Assembly: GCA_016617855.1 (NCBI GenBank)
Contig: JAECUM010001785.1
Location: forward strand, 62,001 to 126,000
Source of the DNA: Megalonaias nervosa
Lineage: Eukaryota > Mollusca > Bivalvia > Unionida > Unionidae
DNA length: 64,000 nucleotides
Direction: 5' to 3'
A model generated the notes under the pieces. That model ran no database searches. It had not been told where the DNA came from and saw only the letters and a program-made list of their open reading frames with translations. The position numbers and the translations under genes are program-made. Below are positions 1-12,640 of this stretch, piece after piece (the stretch's first letter is position 1; the number at the start of each line of letters is the position of its first letter).

Positions 1-2150
1 GGCTACATTTCAAGCCTGCCCTCAAGCTCATATTAAATTGGTACTGTACACTTAAAGATGATTTAATATAACAAGTAACATCACCCTGTATAGTGTACAG
101 GCCACATAAATACCTTTATCATCAAGGTACTGGGTGTGGATGGATAAACATACTGAAGGACATACACACCAATGTGATTACTTAGTCAAGCTTTTGCCAA
201 GGCAGGCTGCAGAAAAAAGTATGCCAACCAATTTAATTTCATTACCTCAAGTGGTTTTTACTGGTTTACCCTAACGTTTTTGTCAGCATAAGACTAAACT
301 TACCCCAGAAAAGGAAAAAAGGCTGCAATGGCCTGAAAATCTAATCTAATATGGAAACAAATATGCCTATCACTTTTCATTTGTCTGCCTAATAAGCTTT
401 TGTTTAACTGTACCAACTAAAATTTTGTGAAAACAAGTCCAAGCAACCAAACTTTGAAAAATTTAAAAAGAGAACTGCTGTTAACGGCCTAAAAATCGAA
501 TCGGGTCCTCTCACATATGCCTAAATATATACTAGTAAAAAATGTCAAGATTAAGTGGTTATTGTGCTACTTTGCTTCTTGGCATATACAGACGAATATA
601 TGAACATGACCAAACCAAGATAAAAATAGACAGTTTTATGCATTTCATTTGTTTACACTTTCTGAATGAGTTATGACAGCATCTTCAAACAATTTGGGGG
701 AGTGGTAAACTGGTGTTTTTTCTGGGAAATGCCTATGCTGCACATTTGATTCTGAAGAGAAAAAGGATGGGCTGTTTTGTCATGTTGGGCTCAGTGTGGA
801 GATTACATTCCCTTTTCCCAGAAATTTGTTATACAGAGCAAGGAATATAGCATTCTGAAAGAAAAGCTGTCGGAGACCAGGCAACATGACACACACAGAC
901 ACATACCTGCTGTAGGACAACTGCATGTCCACTATGAATGACAGGATATTTGTTACAAGTTATGATGTAATTTATGATCAATTATGTAAGATTATAAGCT
1001 TTACCATAAAATACTAACCAATGATATAATGATATTACTCACCAAATGAATAAAATTTTAACTGTGGATGCATTAACTTGTCTCCTGAATAGAGAGTTTT
1101 AAAATATTCTATTGACACTGTGCAGAATAAAAGATTATAGGCAACAATGTATAAATTTAGACAGAATTTTAGAACATGGCTGAAAGCTTAATGTTGTCTT
1201 GTGCTTAGGCCAAATAAATTTCCTCTTTTCTTTCTTAAAAGTAGAGTAACAATGACAAGTGACTGTTGCAACAAATTTTCTGAAGTATTTTTTTATAGAA
1301 ACAGATACTTTGGCACATTTGGGACCTCGAATTCTGATCAGTCAATTGAATTTGGGCTTCACTGTCACCAAATTGCATACCCATAAAATCCATTTGTGTA
1401 GTTTAGTAAAACCATCCACTAAAGACAGTACAATGTTTCTGCATGCCATTACGTTAATCAAACTGAATCCTCTGTCCTTCTTCACATGAACTCTTCATTA
1501 TTAATAAATGTTAGCCATATTGCTGCTGTCGACCTATAAAATCACCCTAACAAATACATATTGTCCATGTAAATAATGCATTTCATCAACAAATATTTTA
1601 AAAACCATTTTCTCTAATTCATTAGTAGCAGATATTATAATGACTTTGCAAAGCCATGCAGTGCTTGCTTTCAGCAAATTTTAAAATCTATGGATCACAC
1701 TGTTTCTCAGTCTTCATCTCCCGCTGAGCTCTGATCTAAACAAGATCCACACAGCTCTTCAATTTTTATATAACTGATAAAACTGACATAGAAATCTTAC
1801 AAGATATTAATACATGACAATATCTACAACATTTATAAACATTCTAAACAAAAACTGAATTACTATAATAGATTTATTTTTGAAAAGTTTTTTGTAAGTT
1901 TCTAGCTACTGCATACACACATACCCATGTGTTGCACACCCACAAAACCCAGAGGCCACAAGTTTATAAATATGTGTAGGTTTGATATTTAAATTCATGT
2001 TTGAGTTATTAAATATGGAACTAAACCAAAACTATAAAAAAAAAACAGTTGTCCCAGATGCTCTACTAGCTGAAAAGAGAGACTGGAGAAGGCCATTTCT
2101 TTCATTCAACTGCTAAGTGTGGAAACCATCTACTGTATTGTGTTCTTCAG
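1..2150. other. AT-rich DNA without a recognised feature
   Basis: Short open frames only, none with recognisable composition or splice context. It may contain the 3' UTR terminal exon of the minus-strand RNA-binding gene or simply be intergenic; nothing in the sequence decides this. Confidence 0.4.
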
Positions 2151-3250
2151 CAATAACAAGATTTTCAAGATGGCTGCCATGGTGGCCATATTGAATGTCA
2201 GATTGGCACCATTCAATTAGGTCTAACAAGACATCTCCTGGTGGGCACTCCATGTTGATAGGGATTTCTATTTTGCAGATGTAGCAAAAACAAAATTTTT
2301 ACGATGGATGCCATAATGGCCACATTCGATATCTCATAGGTGCCATTTCTATTTAGTACAAACTAGTCATCATAAGAATCTTTTAATTAAAGCACACTGT
2401 CGATATCACCAGCCATCTAGAAGAAGTAGTCATAATATGATTTTCTAGACGGCTATATAGTGGCAGTCATACTTGAAGTTAGATTGGCGCCATTTTCATT
2501 TGCAACCAACATGGTATCATATAAAGTCTTTCTGTGAAAACTCCATGCTGAATATCACCATTAATTTATGAGAAATAATAAAAAGATTTTCAAGATGGCA
2601 ACAAAATGTGTCAGGCATAGTGAATGTCTGAACGGCACCATTAGGACCAACTAGACTTCATAAGAATTTGTTTATTAAAACCCATGCTGAGGAGTAGTAG
2701 CAATAACATATTGAACAGCAGATCAACACCATTTTCATTTAGGAACAACCAGACATCATACAAAGACATTCCATTCAGGAGGGTTACGATAACAAGATTT
2801 TCAAGATGGCCACTGTGACAGTCATATTGGATATCAGATTGGCACCATTTTCATTTAAGAAAAACTAGACATCATAAAAATTTCTCCGGTGAAAACCCCA
2901 TAGCAATATGACTTTCTGTTTAGGAAGAGAAGCAATAAAAAGATTTTCAAAAATGGCACTGTAGTGGCCATACTGGACATCAGAAAAACCCCATTTACAT
3001 TTAGGACCAACCAGGCATCACCAGTAATTTTTTGGGTGAAAACCCCACGTTGATATGATATCCATTCAGGGGGCATAGCTATAACAAGATTTTAAACATG
3101 ACTATCGTAGAGGCCAAATTTGATGTCTGTGCGGCACCATTTTCATTTAGGACCAACTAGACCATTGCATGAATGTGTGTGATGAGTTTCATACAATGTC
3201 ATTTCTCCAAGCATTTTCGGAGGAGTAGCAATAACAATCTTGTGCTAATT
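2150..3250 (+). repeat. Diverged tandem repeat, about 130-150 bp unit
   Basis: About seven imperfect units share the core ACAAGATTTTCAAGATGGC, then a (G)GCCATATTGGATGTC-like stretch, GGCACCATTTTCATTTAGGA and a CATCATAAGAATTT-like part. Units start near 2159, 2289, 2440, 2580, 2790, 2938 and 3082. The same family recurs at 55500-55850 and 60150-60720. It is non-coding; the short frames over it are by-products. Confidence 0.8.
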
Positions 3251-3469
3251 GATGAATGGACAAACAACTGACAACATACCATATGCTAAGCCCTTCTAGT
3301 CAATGACTAGTACAGCTAAAAATTTATCACATCTATGTCATAAAATTGTTGCATCTACGATAAAAATTTACCACACCAAAAACATTAATATTATAAACAT
3401 GATATGCCCACCCACGTTTGATAGTCCTCTATGTAGGCACTATTAAGGCATAGCTGACTCTTCTGACAT

Positions 3470-4160
3470 TGACCAATGGGTCTCAATGACCTGGGCCTTT
3501 GGTCAAGGTATAGTCTTGAACTACTGTGTAGAAACCATTATTTTCTTATTCGACTTTTTTTGTGACTTACCATGAGCATGTTCCCTGAGCTTTAAGATCC
3601 CAGAACACAAAGTTTTCTTTATTACCCTAGCAAAAGCGATCCACAAGGTTTGCTCATGTAAAACTCCCTCTAAAACAAAAGTTGTTCTGCAAAAACCTTG
3701 ACATTCGACCTTTTGACACCAAATAGTCCTCTTCCATAACTTAAGTGCAAGACCTCCACAAGTTTTGGTCAAAATACATGGTCTAACTAAACCATTTCTT
3801 TTCTTTCTCTCAGTGACCTTGACCTCTTACCCCAAAATTAATATGATTTCTTCTTCTTCAGTCAAAGTAAGGCACGTGCAACTTCCTCCATGGCATGATC
3901 CAGAGATGCAACTTTTAAAGTCAGACCTATGATGTAAACAGGTGAATAAAACCAGATCATGGGCCTTAGTCTGCACATGCATGGTGCAAAAATATCCACA
4001 AACTTTGGCTAACTAAGATGTTTTTGCAAAAAAACATTTTCCTTTTGTTACAGTGATCCCAAAATCAGTCAGCTTCTTCCTTACCCAAGTGCAAAAGTTT
4101 TGTCAAGGTCAAGGTCTGTGATCTTGATCTCTGACTTTAAAATTTATAAGCTTCTTAGTT
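3470..4160 (+). repeat. Dispersed repeat with GACCTTGACC-type motifs
   Basis: Repeated phrases such as CAGTGACCTTGACCTCTTAC and GTCAAGGTCAAGGTCTGTGA, with CAAAGTTTTC/CCACAAGTTTTGG-like blocks, occur several times here. They recur at 48990-49340 in diverged form. The structure looks like a degenerate interspersed or tandem repeat. No coding content was seen. Confidence 0.55.
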
Positions 4161-4220
4161 ACCAAGCAAAAAAAAAAAACTGGTTACATATAATGGATGG
4201 ACAGACATTGAAACAGAATA

Positions 4221-5471
4221 CAGTAGTCCCCCTTTTGAACGGTCCCCCTGACCAGCGGCCACCCACTTCTTACGGTCAGAATCCCTTGGCACCGATGAGT
4301 TTGTGTTCAAAAGTACCCCTCAAGAACGGCCACCCCTCTAATGCGACCAGCGGCCACCATATTAGTACAAAAATGTAAAAAGTTCCCCTAACAAGCAGCC
4401 ACTTTCTATTTCAAGTGTATCCAGAACCAATAATTAATTCATATTGTGACGTAAGGTAAGTAATCAGATTATCTCTATTGTCGATACATGTCTCCCAATG
4501 TCAAGTTTCCGTTACTGAAAGAAGTGTTGACTAAAGTACATGTAACACTAACATTAATATTATATCACTGTCTATAAAAGCCGACGTTTACAGGAAATGG
4601 GCTCAACAATGTTATGAATGAGTTTTGGGCTTCACACATCTGTTGAGTTCTTCTCTTGATGATTACAACCGGATGTAATTGTCAAGATCGTAACAGGGTC
4701 AGCAGAGGCTAAAAATAGATTTTGTGCATTCACACACATACACATACACAGAAAAATTAACCTTGATTAAAACGGTACCAGACAAAGATCGAAAAATCAT
4801 GTGACAACACATTTATTGCTTCCTCTATGAAGAAGGCATTTCATCCACTCTACAAAAGTTTCGTCTGCATAATTAAATTGCATACAGTTAGCAACATCCG
4901 AATAAATCATTACCAAACATTAACATGCCATCACATAAATGGAGACGTATTATTCTAGAAGTCAGTTATTCTACTCGACAACATTGGGTGAGGTGGGAAG
5001 GGGGCACTTGACGAACAATTTTATGTAGAAAAGACTAATAAAACAATTTTATGTTGAAAATACTTGAATAAACAATGTCGTAACCAATAAGGAGGTTATT
5101 CAGCAGCAGTGGGAAAATGGAGCAAATGGAAAGAGAATTACATATGTACCTAGATTTAAATGACGTTTTTGAATGGTTTTGCAATGTGCATGGCAATAAT
5201 ACCTGCTCGCATATCACACTTATGCAAAGAGTAAGAACTATTAATGTATATTCAGTTGAAATAAGTCTATTATTATAACAAGAAGAACCTTTTAATAATT
5301 AAAGTTACTTTTAAACAAAGATATTAAATGCTTTGAAGTATGTAGCTTTGTTACTACGTACATTACATATACTTCTCACAAAAAATTTAGACCCCCTCTG
5401 GAAAGGTCAACCATCTTATAAGGCCACTTTCCCGGTGCAGAAGGGGTGGCAGTATATGAGGGGGTCCACTG
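4221..5471. mobile_element. Pogo-like non-autonomous TIR element, family A, copy 1
   Basis: The left end CAGTAGTCCCCC and the inverted right end CAGTGGACCCCC are flanked by TA on both sides (4219-4220 and 5472-5473). Subterminal GGCCACC/GGTGGC blocks also match in inverted orientation. CAGT ends with a TA target duplication are typical of the pogo/Tigger branch of Tc1/mariner. The 1251-bp interior has no transposase that I can read, so it is probably a MITE-like derivative moved by a relative. Confidence 0.75.
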
Positions 5472-5473
5472 TA

Positions 5474-6600
5474 TACTCAGAAGGCATATAAAAAATCCAA
5501 AACATGTTCATGCACAAGAATATTACTGAGGTTATTACATCAGAAGCAATATGCATGATAAAAAATATAATACAAAATGAATCATATTAGAAGAAAAACT
5601 TTTACAATATACACATTGCTGACATTGTATTAAGACTTTACTATCAAAACTACATAACAATACCAAAAAGCAAAAAACATGAAAAGAACTAATGAAATTG
5701 TGAGCAAAAAAAACCTGTAAATACTGTAATACTGTATGGCAGACTCAATTAGCGCTGTAAAACTGGACCATGAAGACACTAGATGTCCACAAAAATGTTC
5801 TTTATGGGTTTATGTTCCTTAAATAGTGGTAACAATAATCACATGAACAGATGCCCTATATGCATAGCAAATGGAACATCCTCATCTCTTTCCAATGCAA
5901 GTTGAATAACATCAATTCAAGATACTGTGGTAATTATATTTGATATTCCTTTAATTGGCATGTTTTTGTCATAAATATTTCAGCAAGATGTATGAACAGA
6001 TCCTCATAAAACACAGTTGCTGAAAATAACATTTAAAAATGTTTCAGTTGCAACCGAAATAAAAATGCTTTTTAAAAAAAAAAATGTAGTTTAAAGATTT
6101 AACTCTTCATCTTTGTTCTGTCTTCCTTTTTTTTGAGATGCCTAAACTTACTCAGCACTACACAGCCAGGATACCAATGATGTACCATCAAACCCTATAC
6201 ATACATACATACATGTAAGAGTTCTTGAAATCATTTGTTTCAACATTTTCAAATTACTGCATACACTGCCATTAGTAATGACCTGTGATCAAGTCTTTGT
6301 CATAGTAATACAGTTCTTGTGATGTAAAAACAAAGACTCCACGACACTTCTGAATGGCTCTGTTTTATAGCTTAAGTTGTTTTCTAATATGCTGTGGAAA
6401 AGGTCTAGGGCATTACAGCAGCTGCATGTGAGTGTCTGCTGAAGAAGGTTTCATGGTTCTTTCAGTTAATATGACAAACATCGGTATAAAAGTGGGAGAA
6501 ATGGGAATAAGGAACAGTAATAAAAATAATGTTACCGTTTCAAAATAAAGTATAGTAACAATCAAAAGAGAATAGATCCATCATGCAAATTGTTGGCTAA
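5474..6600. other. No recognised feature
   Basis: AT-rich sequence with small A/T runs and a short CATA repeat near 6200. No gene or clear element. Confidence 0.4.
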
Positions 6601-6607
6601 CCTAAAA

Positions 6608-6812
6608 TATATACTCACTTTCAAGTCCAACTACATACTGCACAGACCCAGATCTGCCACCACATGTGCTACTAGATCAAGGTCTATGCAGTTTGAAAGC
6701 AGTAATCAGTAGAACAAGCAACACAGGCCCTGATCTACTGCTGCACTGTGTTGTGGCAGATTAGTGTCTATGTTGCCTGTAGTTGGACTTTACTTGTACA
6801 AGAGTATATATG
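6608..6812. mobile_element. Short fold-back element
   Basis: The left arm (TATATACTC, AAGTCCAACTACAT, ACAGACCCAGATCTGCCAC) is repeated inverted in the right arm (GTGGCAGATTAGTGTCTATG, TGTAGTTGGACTT, GAGTATATA). The arms are about 80 bp and the loop is small. It is most likely a MITE or fold-back insertion; no superfamily is assigned. Confidence 0.6.
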
Positions 6813-8168
6813 GTATTTGAATGTCTAAAACAACTGTGACTTAGTACTTTGGTTATTACACAACTCTAACACAAGGAATGCATGAAGATAATATAACAAC
6901 AAAACCAGGATATTTTGGCAGTATGACAGAGCACTGAAGAACATGTTTGGACCATGAAGTATATGCTCAGTTGACACATGGGTTGGAAACGGTTTCTTCT
7001 GTTATTGATAAAACAAAGTCTGCACTTAAACCCTTGCTTGCTGTGGTACTGTACAAACAGAGTACCATGAATGTGAAATAAAATGGAATTTTATACTTAA
7101 AATCATAATCACATACACTTATCAAACAAATATTTAAAAAAAATATATACAGTGGTCCCATTCTTGCACAGCCTCTGTGACTACCAGCTGCCACCTACTT
7201 TACAAGGCCAGAATCCCATGGCACTGATGTGTTTGTGTTCAGAAGTACCTCTCTAACACAGCCAGCATATCTGTGCAAAAATGTTAAAATTTACCCCTAG
7301 AGAGTAATGAAATAATGGGTGTTTACAAACAGAAATATTCTAAATTCAACACATTTATGTTTGTTCCACAATGATGATAAAGTAAATTTAACCCATACAA
7401 TGGGGTAATAAATCAATTATCCTTACTACTGTGTTTCTTAATTGTCACTTTGATAATTACTGGCTAATATTGCCATCAATAATATCAAGATGACCAAGAT
7501 GACAAAGCTTACTGCTGAGAAGCACAGAATTATTCAGCTCAAGACAGCCTGACATCCAGTCACCAGAAAGAAAAAATGGTATATTACCCATTGTGGCTTC
7601 TCTATCCATCGAACTCAAAATGTACTTGGATGAGTACCAAACTAAAACCATTTGTGTGACAACCTCACTTCCTTTGTAAACACTGAGCATCTTTCTGTGA
7701 TAAAAATACAAACTGCCAGTGAAGGAATAAGTTGTTGCAAAAAGTCAAATTATGTCATCAGACATACTCATTTTAGAACAAAAGGTGAAAACAATCGGAT
7801 TAAATGAAAAGATGGAGGATCCTTTGATCACTATTGAGAAATCTGATGTCATAAATATTTAAATAAACACCTTCAATATACATTCTACTGCAATGGGAAA
7901 ATGGAACTGATGGACAGGGATAGTTACAGCCAGATGTGTGTGCCCATATTTTATTGATAACATGGTAAAACCAAAAATCAGGATTATTCACATTTATTTT
8001 AAATAACACTGATAACAGTTTTATTATACCTATTCCATAACATTACTGTGATTTTTAAAATAAAATATTTCATTCTTAAAGGAGACCAGAAATTAATAGA
8101 AATGTAGAATAATAATAATAAAAGCACTATAGAAGAAAACCTTATTTTGACGTATCATCTGCGACTGT

Positions 8169-8194
8169 AATGCCAATATTTAAATATTGGCATT
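8169..8194. repeat. Perfect 26-bp palindrome near the transposon left end
   Basis: AATGCCAATATTT is followed directly by its reverse complement. It lies about 90 bp inside the left terminus of the TTAA-flanked element, so it may be a subterminal transposase-binding or hairpin site. Chance cannot be excluded in such AT-rich DNA. Confidence 0.6.
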
Positions 8195-8330
8195 ATCTTC
8201 AAAGAGATGAATTTCCGTGACCTCGTATGCAAAATTTCTGCACCTATTCAGTTATTTTCATGATGTGATGTCATAGTATCGACTCCAGCATCCCAACTGG
8301 CAGTTGCCAGAGTAAAAGACAATGCTGTTT

Positions 8331-8604
8331 TGCGTTGCTTATGGGTGAATTAGAACATTAAGAAAAGGCTGTGGACAACATTTTGTTTTCTTTTCCAAAG
8401 ATAAAGACAAAGAAAGTATGGATACATTATTGTAAGTGATTCGATTTCAAAGCAACACCATACAGCATTCTGTGCTCAATACATTTCTCAAAGGAATGTT
8501 ACAAGAGGGATCCTGACAAAATGGCAGCTCTAGGATAGGCAAATGCTAGGTCTAGACTAAAAGTTGATGCTGTTCCAGACATACCGTTGGAGATTTTAAA
8601 TCCT
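8331..8604 (+). pseudogene. THAP zinc-finger fragment of a transposase, decayed
   Basis: The reading CVAYG followed by a stop, where the second Cys of the C2CH motif should be, begins at 8331. After a frameshift the frame gives FSFPKIKTKKVWIHYC, a stop, FDFKATPYSILCSIHFSKEC, YKRDPDKMAALG, a stop, then RSRLKVDAVPDIPLEI. FPK, the invariant Trp, LCS-x-HF with its Cys and His, and AVP are the hallmarks of THAP domains in order and spacing. Two in-frame stops and one frameshift show that it is dead. It lies inside the TTAA-flanked element and supports a Kolobok-like origin. Confidence 0.75.
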
Positions 8605-10911
8605 GGGAAAAGTCTTAAACATGCGAGTTATGAAAATAGGCAGAAGGCCAAATAAATGACCACAAAATGCAACAATCAATTCACAGATCCTTTATCTACA
8701 CCAGCAGTGCTAAAAAAAATCGGATAGCCCGACACCTGGGGCCCCTCTAATTTTAGTTCATGCCTATCTTGTATTCAAAGTGAGGTGCCCATCAGGCTTG
8801 TCAAAAAAAAAATTGTTTGCCTGAGGAAACTTTGATCATGCTGATGAAATGAGTGAATGTATTTTCAAGATGTTGACATACATGCCTTAACACGGCACAA
8901 TCTAAATCAAATCACTACTGTCCTAGGTGAAATTGAGACCTGATTTTAATAAAATGGAAACATTGCTAAAAATAATATTCTAAACCTAACACGGTTGTGT
9001 TTCGAGAAAACACAATTTTCAGTAATCTTAAAAAAAATTTGTTCAAAAATTTACAAAAAAAACAACAAAAAAGAACCCTTTCAGTCTATGCCTGTTACAT
9101 GTAGTATGTATCAACGGTAATCTGTAACAATTGGAACTGATATAAAACTATCCCTTGGGCAGTTTAAATAGCAGCAATTAAAAGAAAAAAGGTCAGGTAT
9201 AAAATCAAAGTTTCACATTAACTGGCTGACAAAAGAAATTGGGGGTAGGCGACTACTGACCCCACCCCATTGCCCAATGTGCGAGCGCCCATGGGACATG
9301 CCATTTCTCCCTGTGATATGCCTTATTATCCCCCCAGGACAAGCCCCTTTTTTCATATTCTAGTCAGCTTTGGCTACACTGTAAAAAAGCTAAAGTTTTG
9401 ACTTAAGTACACCAGCAATAAAGCCAGTGTGACTAATTAACAGTTAATCCTTATCCTTGCATTTATCTTGTGAAAAGGACTGCCCTTTCGGACATACTTC
9501 AAAGAAACCATGTTTGACAGTGTGTGCATGTAAGCACCTGCAATTGATTGGCAAATAAACAATGCCCTATTTTTGTTCTAACTTACGATGTCTAGGACTT
9601 CATTTTAACAGTTCAAATCTACAGTCACAAGTTACTGTACATGTGGCAACTGTTTTTCCCAAGTTTTATGTCCCACCTTTATTCCTTAGGTTTAAGTCTT
9701 AAAGCATGTAACACTGTTTACTGAATAAAATATTTATTCTGAATTAGTTCTTTGGGGGCACATATACTGCATGGTATATTTTGTTTTATTTCTTCTTTTA
9801 ATTTAATCATGGTAATTAAACTTTACATATATGGTAGAGGAATGTCAGGTGTTAAATGGCTGAGTTTCTTTGGCAGAAATGGAGATGCGATTTTGTTTGC
9901 ATAGAAAATTACACAGCATTCACAGTGATCATTCATGGGATTTAAGCTAATTGGTGACAATTTTATTTTTTAAAAATTTTTTTGTATATTATAGTACTGT
10001 TGTAGTGGTTTACAAAAATCTGAAATTTACATGAATAATGTTTAATCTTAACATTCTATTTACTGAAGAAAAAGACTGTCGTGTGATATTATTTTGCCCA
10101 GTGCCAGATTTAAACATAGTGAGACCGTAAGCTATAGGAAGCTGTAGAGGCCCTATTTAGTATAAAATAAATTTGAGAGGCCCCTTCAGACTATGAGTTC
10201 AGACTGTGAGGCCCTAAGCTGTAGCTTGTTTAGCTTATGCCTAAATCTGGCACTGATTTCGTCACTAGGATATTCACAAGTGATAAAATAGAATATGGCA
10301 TCTGTGGATTACATCTCTTTATGTACGGTTTGGTGTTTTTTTTCTGAGAAATGAAAATTGACAGATATAATGTAATAATCAGGAGTTCTCTGCAAAAAAT
10401 TTATTGCGAGATCAGGAGGTATGTGTGGAAATACCCCAAAAATCGGGAGGTTTTTTTGCCTGGCTTGAGAGTTCACAGGTATGAACTGTCAGGGCTTGTG
10501 AGTTTATTTAAGTCACAAACCCGGGGCCTGTGCCTAAAAAATTTTCTTTGAGCACTGACCAGTACAGTACATAAACTATTATACCAGACATGTATATATT
10601 ATCAGATTTGTCAATACGCTAACTGTAGCCTGGATGTATACACTCTAATTGAATCGTAAGTAGAAAGCTTCTTAATGTTTAAATTAATTACTTATGATTT
10701 CTGCTTTGCAGATTTATCTGTGGGCTTTTTTTTTGTTGTGAAAACTAATGCTTAAGTTACGACCAATGAAAACCATTCTCAATGCCTTTTACACCTCCCC
10801 GGTAATGGATACTGTTACACACAAGTGGGTCCCTGTTCTAGTCTCTTCACCCAGAATTCAGTATTATCTCTGTTTCAGTGTTGGATGTATTTTCAAGATA
10901 TTAGTCTTTAG

Positions 10912-10947
10912 GTGGTGTGTGTGTGCTTGTGTGTGTGTGTGTGTGTT
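10912..10947. repeat. (GT)n microsatellite
   Basis: A GT run with one GC interruption. The open frame across it is an artefact. Confidence 0.8.
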
Positions 10948-11641
10948 GGGGGTACGTAATGAATATGTCATTTACATATAATACGATTAAACCTCATCCT
11001 TCTTAAATGAATTTATTGCATTGTGGTAAATTTATAATTTTTACATTGGGCACCATCACTTAATCCTTATCACATTTTTGCACAGCACACAATGTATAAG
11101 TATTTACTTTAAAACTACACTGGTTTTTTTGAATTCCAAAACATGAAATATGGGCACCTTCTTACTGGTGTACTTTTCTGCTTTCAGGTCTAAAACACAT
11201 TGTTAACACACAATTCAACAGATATAGTTATGAACATATCTTGGAAGCAGATTCCACTTTTGAATGTGCAAACCCAAATCTGGTCTCCTTCTGTCTGTCT
11301 CACTTGCCATGTTTCTGTTTGTATTCAAGGACTGGCCAGTATTGTGTCACTGGACCACATGATCTGTCAGCTTATCAAAACTTGGAAGAAAAAAATCAGC
11401 AATGTTTGGAACTGTGGTATCTTCTGCGCCAATTAATCACTACCCGCCTAAGATATTTAACTTATAAACATTACATGCGATTTAAAATTTGTAGAGAATT
11501 ACATACATAAAAGGAAAAGTTTTATTTCTGGTCTCCTTTAAAAATTGCTTTTCATACTTTATATGTAGTTATTACTCACATCAGTGTGCTCCCATGAAAC
11601 TTTCATACTGTAGAAGGGGTGGTTTTATAAGGCACCACTGT

Positions 11642-12200
11642 CTTTTTCTTTTTGCACCTAAATTTTTCTAACAATCCTCGAGAACAAAATTATGACAAAC
11701 TACAAACCTTAAAACATGTAATCATCTTCTGAATTGATTCCTTTTGAGATTACCTCTTAAATGGCACTTCATTTGTGAATCAGACAATTAAATATGAATA
11801 AATATTGTTATAGAGATGATTCTTCTCATACAAATTATTTAAATGGAAATCAATGGAATTTTATGTCAACACTGAAAACAAAATTACAGAATCTTGGCAT
11901 AGATATATGATGCCAAGATTTCCTTTGTCATCAGAATCAGCTGAGCTTCAAATCCTATATCTGATGATGTCCATATAACGAAGCCGATTAGGATTTCCTG
12001 ACACAGCTACTCCTGTAATGTACCATATGCACCAAGGTGAAACTGAAATGATAGTAAAGGCTTATGATTGACTGACCTTTGATACAATTAGCAATTTATT
12101 ACAGTACATCCGCCTTTCAAAAATCAATCTCAGAAAATAATGCTATACTGTGTCTCTGAATACTTTGGTGAATGCTTAACTGTGAAGTAATATTACTCAT
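11642..12200. other. No recognised feature
   Basis: AT-rich sequence. It contains a short inverted pair, AATCTTGGCAT and ATGCCAAGATT, near 11891-11922 that could form a hairpin. No coding signal. Confidence 0.35.
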
Positions 12201-12254
12201 ATTTGACAGTATTTTTAAATTTTCAACCACACACAGACAATATAGAGAATGCTA

Positions 12255-12312
12255 ACCTGAAGCTTTCGTCCTCATGCTAAGGACTTCATCAACAGACTGA
12301 TTTAATCTCTAC
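12255..12312 (-). ncRNA. Decayed hammerhead ribozyme motif, left repeat
   Basis: The minus strand reads TTGATGA, then AGTCC-loop-GAGGAC as stem II, then GAAA and GCTTC. Hammerheads need CUGAUGA and GAAA around a short stem II; here the first core base C is U. Penelope-like elements are known carriers of minimal hammerheads in their terminal repeats, and the position fits. Cleavage is unlikely with the changed core. Confidence 0.55.
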
Positions 12313-12355
12313 TGTCTAAAGAAGACCAAGTTCAAGCTCGTCAGAAGTATCACGG

Positions 12356-12577
12356 CACATCCACAATATCTGCCCTGGCCATACTGTAACTTGGAACTTA
12401 GTACAAATCCTAGATCGAGAACAAGCCTCATTTGAGGGTGGGGTTAAGGAACTGATCTATATCCGTGTACACAAACCGACGCTGAATAGGGACAGGGGCC
12501 ATTACAACCTGCCACATATCTGGGGCAATCTGTTAACATCACTCACCATTCCATTAAGCGATGTTAACAGTCAGTAG
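12356..12577 (+). pseudogene. C-terminal fragment of Penelope-like protein (GIY-YIG end)
   Basis: 74 open codons end at TAG. The product reads HIHNICPGHTVTWNLVQILD, then REQASFEGGVKELIYIRVHK and PTLNRDRGHYNLPHIWGN. RE, GVKE-IYIR and P-LNRD-G are the conserved end of the GIY-YIG endonuclease domain of Penelope-like elements, where the Glu is part of the active site. The GIY-YIG motif itself and the whole reverse transcriptase are missing, so this is a truncated insertion. The stop lies within the start of the right terminal repeat. Confidence 0.8.
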
Positions 12578-12584
12578 AGATTAA

Positions 12585-12640
12585 ATCAGTCTGATGAAGA
12601 AGTCCTAAATGTGAGCACAAAAGCTTCAGGTTAGTTTTCT
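12585..12640 (+). ncRNA. Decayed hammerhead ribozyme motif, right repeat
   Basis: The plus strand keeps a perfect CTGATGA core at 12591-12597, followed by an AAGTCC-loop-GAGCAC stem II with an inserted AGA. The second core is AAAA instead of GAAA. It is the inverted partner of the left-repeat motif. The two copies have lost different core bases, so the ancestral element probably had an intact ribozyme. Confidence 0.55.

Larger units (their letters stand above)
8080..11537 (+). mobile_element. TTAA-flanked DNA transposon with THAP remnant (Kolobok-like)
   Basis: Perfect 14-bp terminal inverted repeats, AGGAGACCAGAAAT, are flanked by TTAA at 8076-8079 and 11538-11541. The element is 3458 bp. 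Near its left end it carries a decayed THAP-type zinc-finger reading frame on the plus strand. Kolobok transposons have a TTAA target and a THAP-containing transposase; piggyBac also uses TTAA but has other ends and no THAP. The rest of the interior is too decayed for me to read a transposase. The (GT)n tract near 10.9 kb lies inside it. Confidence 0.7.
7150..11640. mobile_element. Pogo-like TIR element, family A, copy 2, interrupted
   Basis: The left end CAGTGGTCCCATT follows TA and resembles copy 1 for about 150 bp, including GGCACTGATGTGTTTGTGTTC. The right end, near 11555-11640, is the inverted partner with CCACCCCTTCTACAGTATGA on the minus strand. The right-hand TA is mutated. A 3.46-kb TTAA-flanked element (8080-11537) lies inside and accounts for the extra length. 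Confidence 0.65.

Noticed and set aside
10748..10981. 77-codon frame with a Cys/Val-rich end
   Set aside because: The end is the translated (GT)n tract and the frame lies in a decayed transposon.
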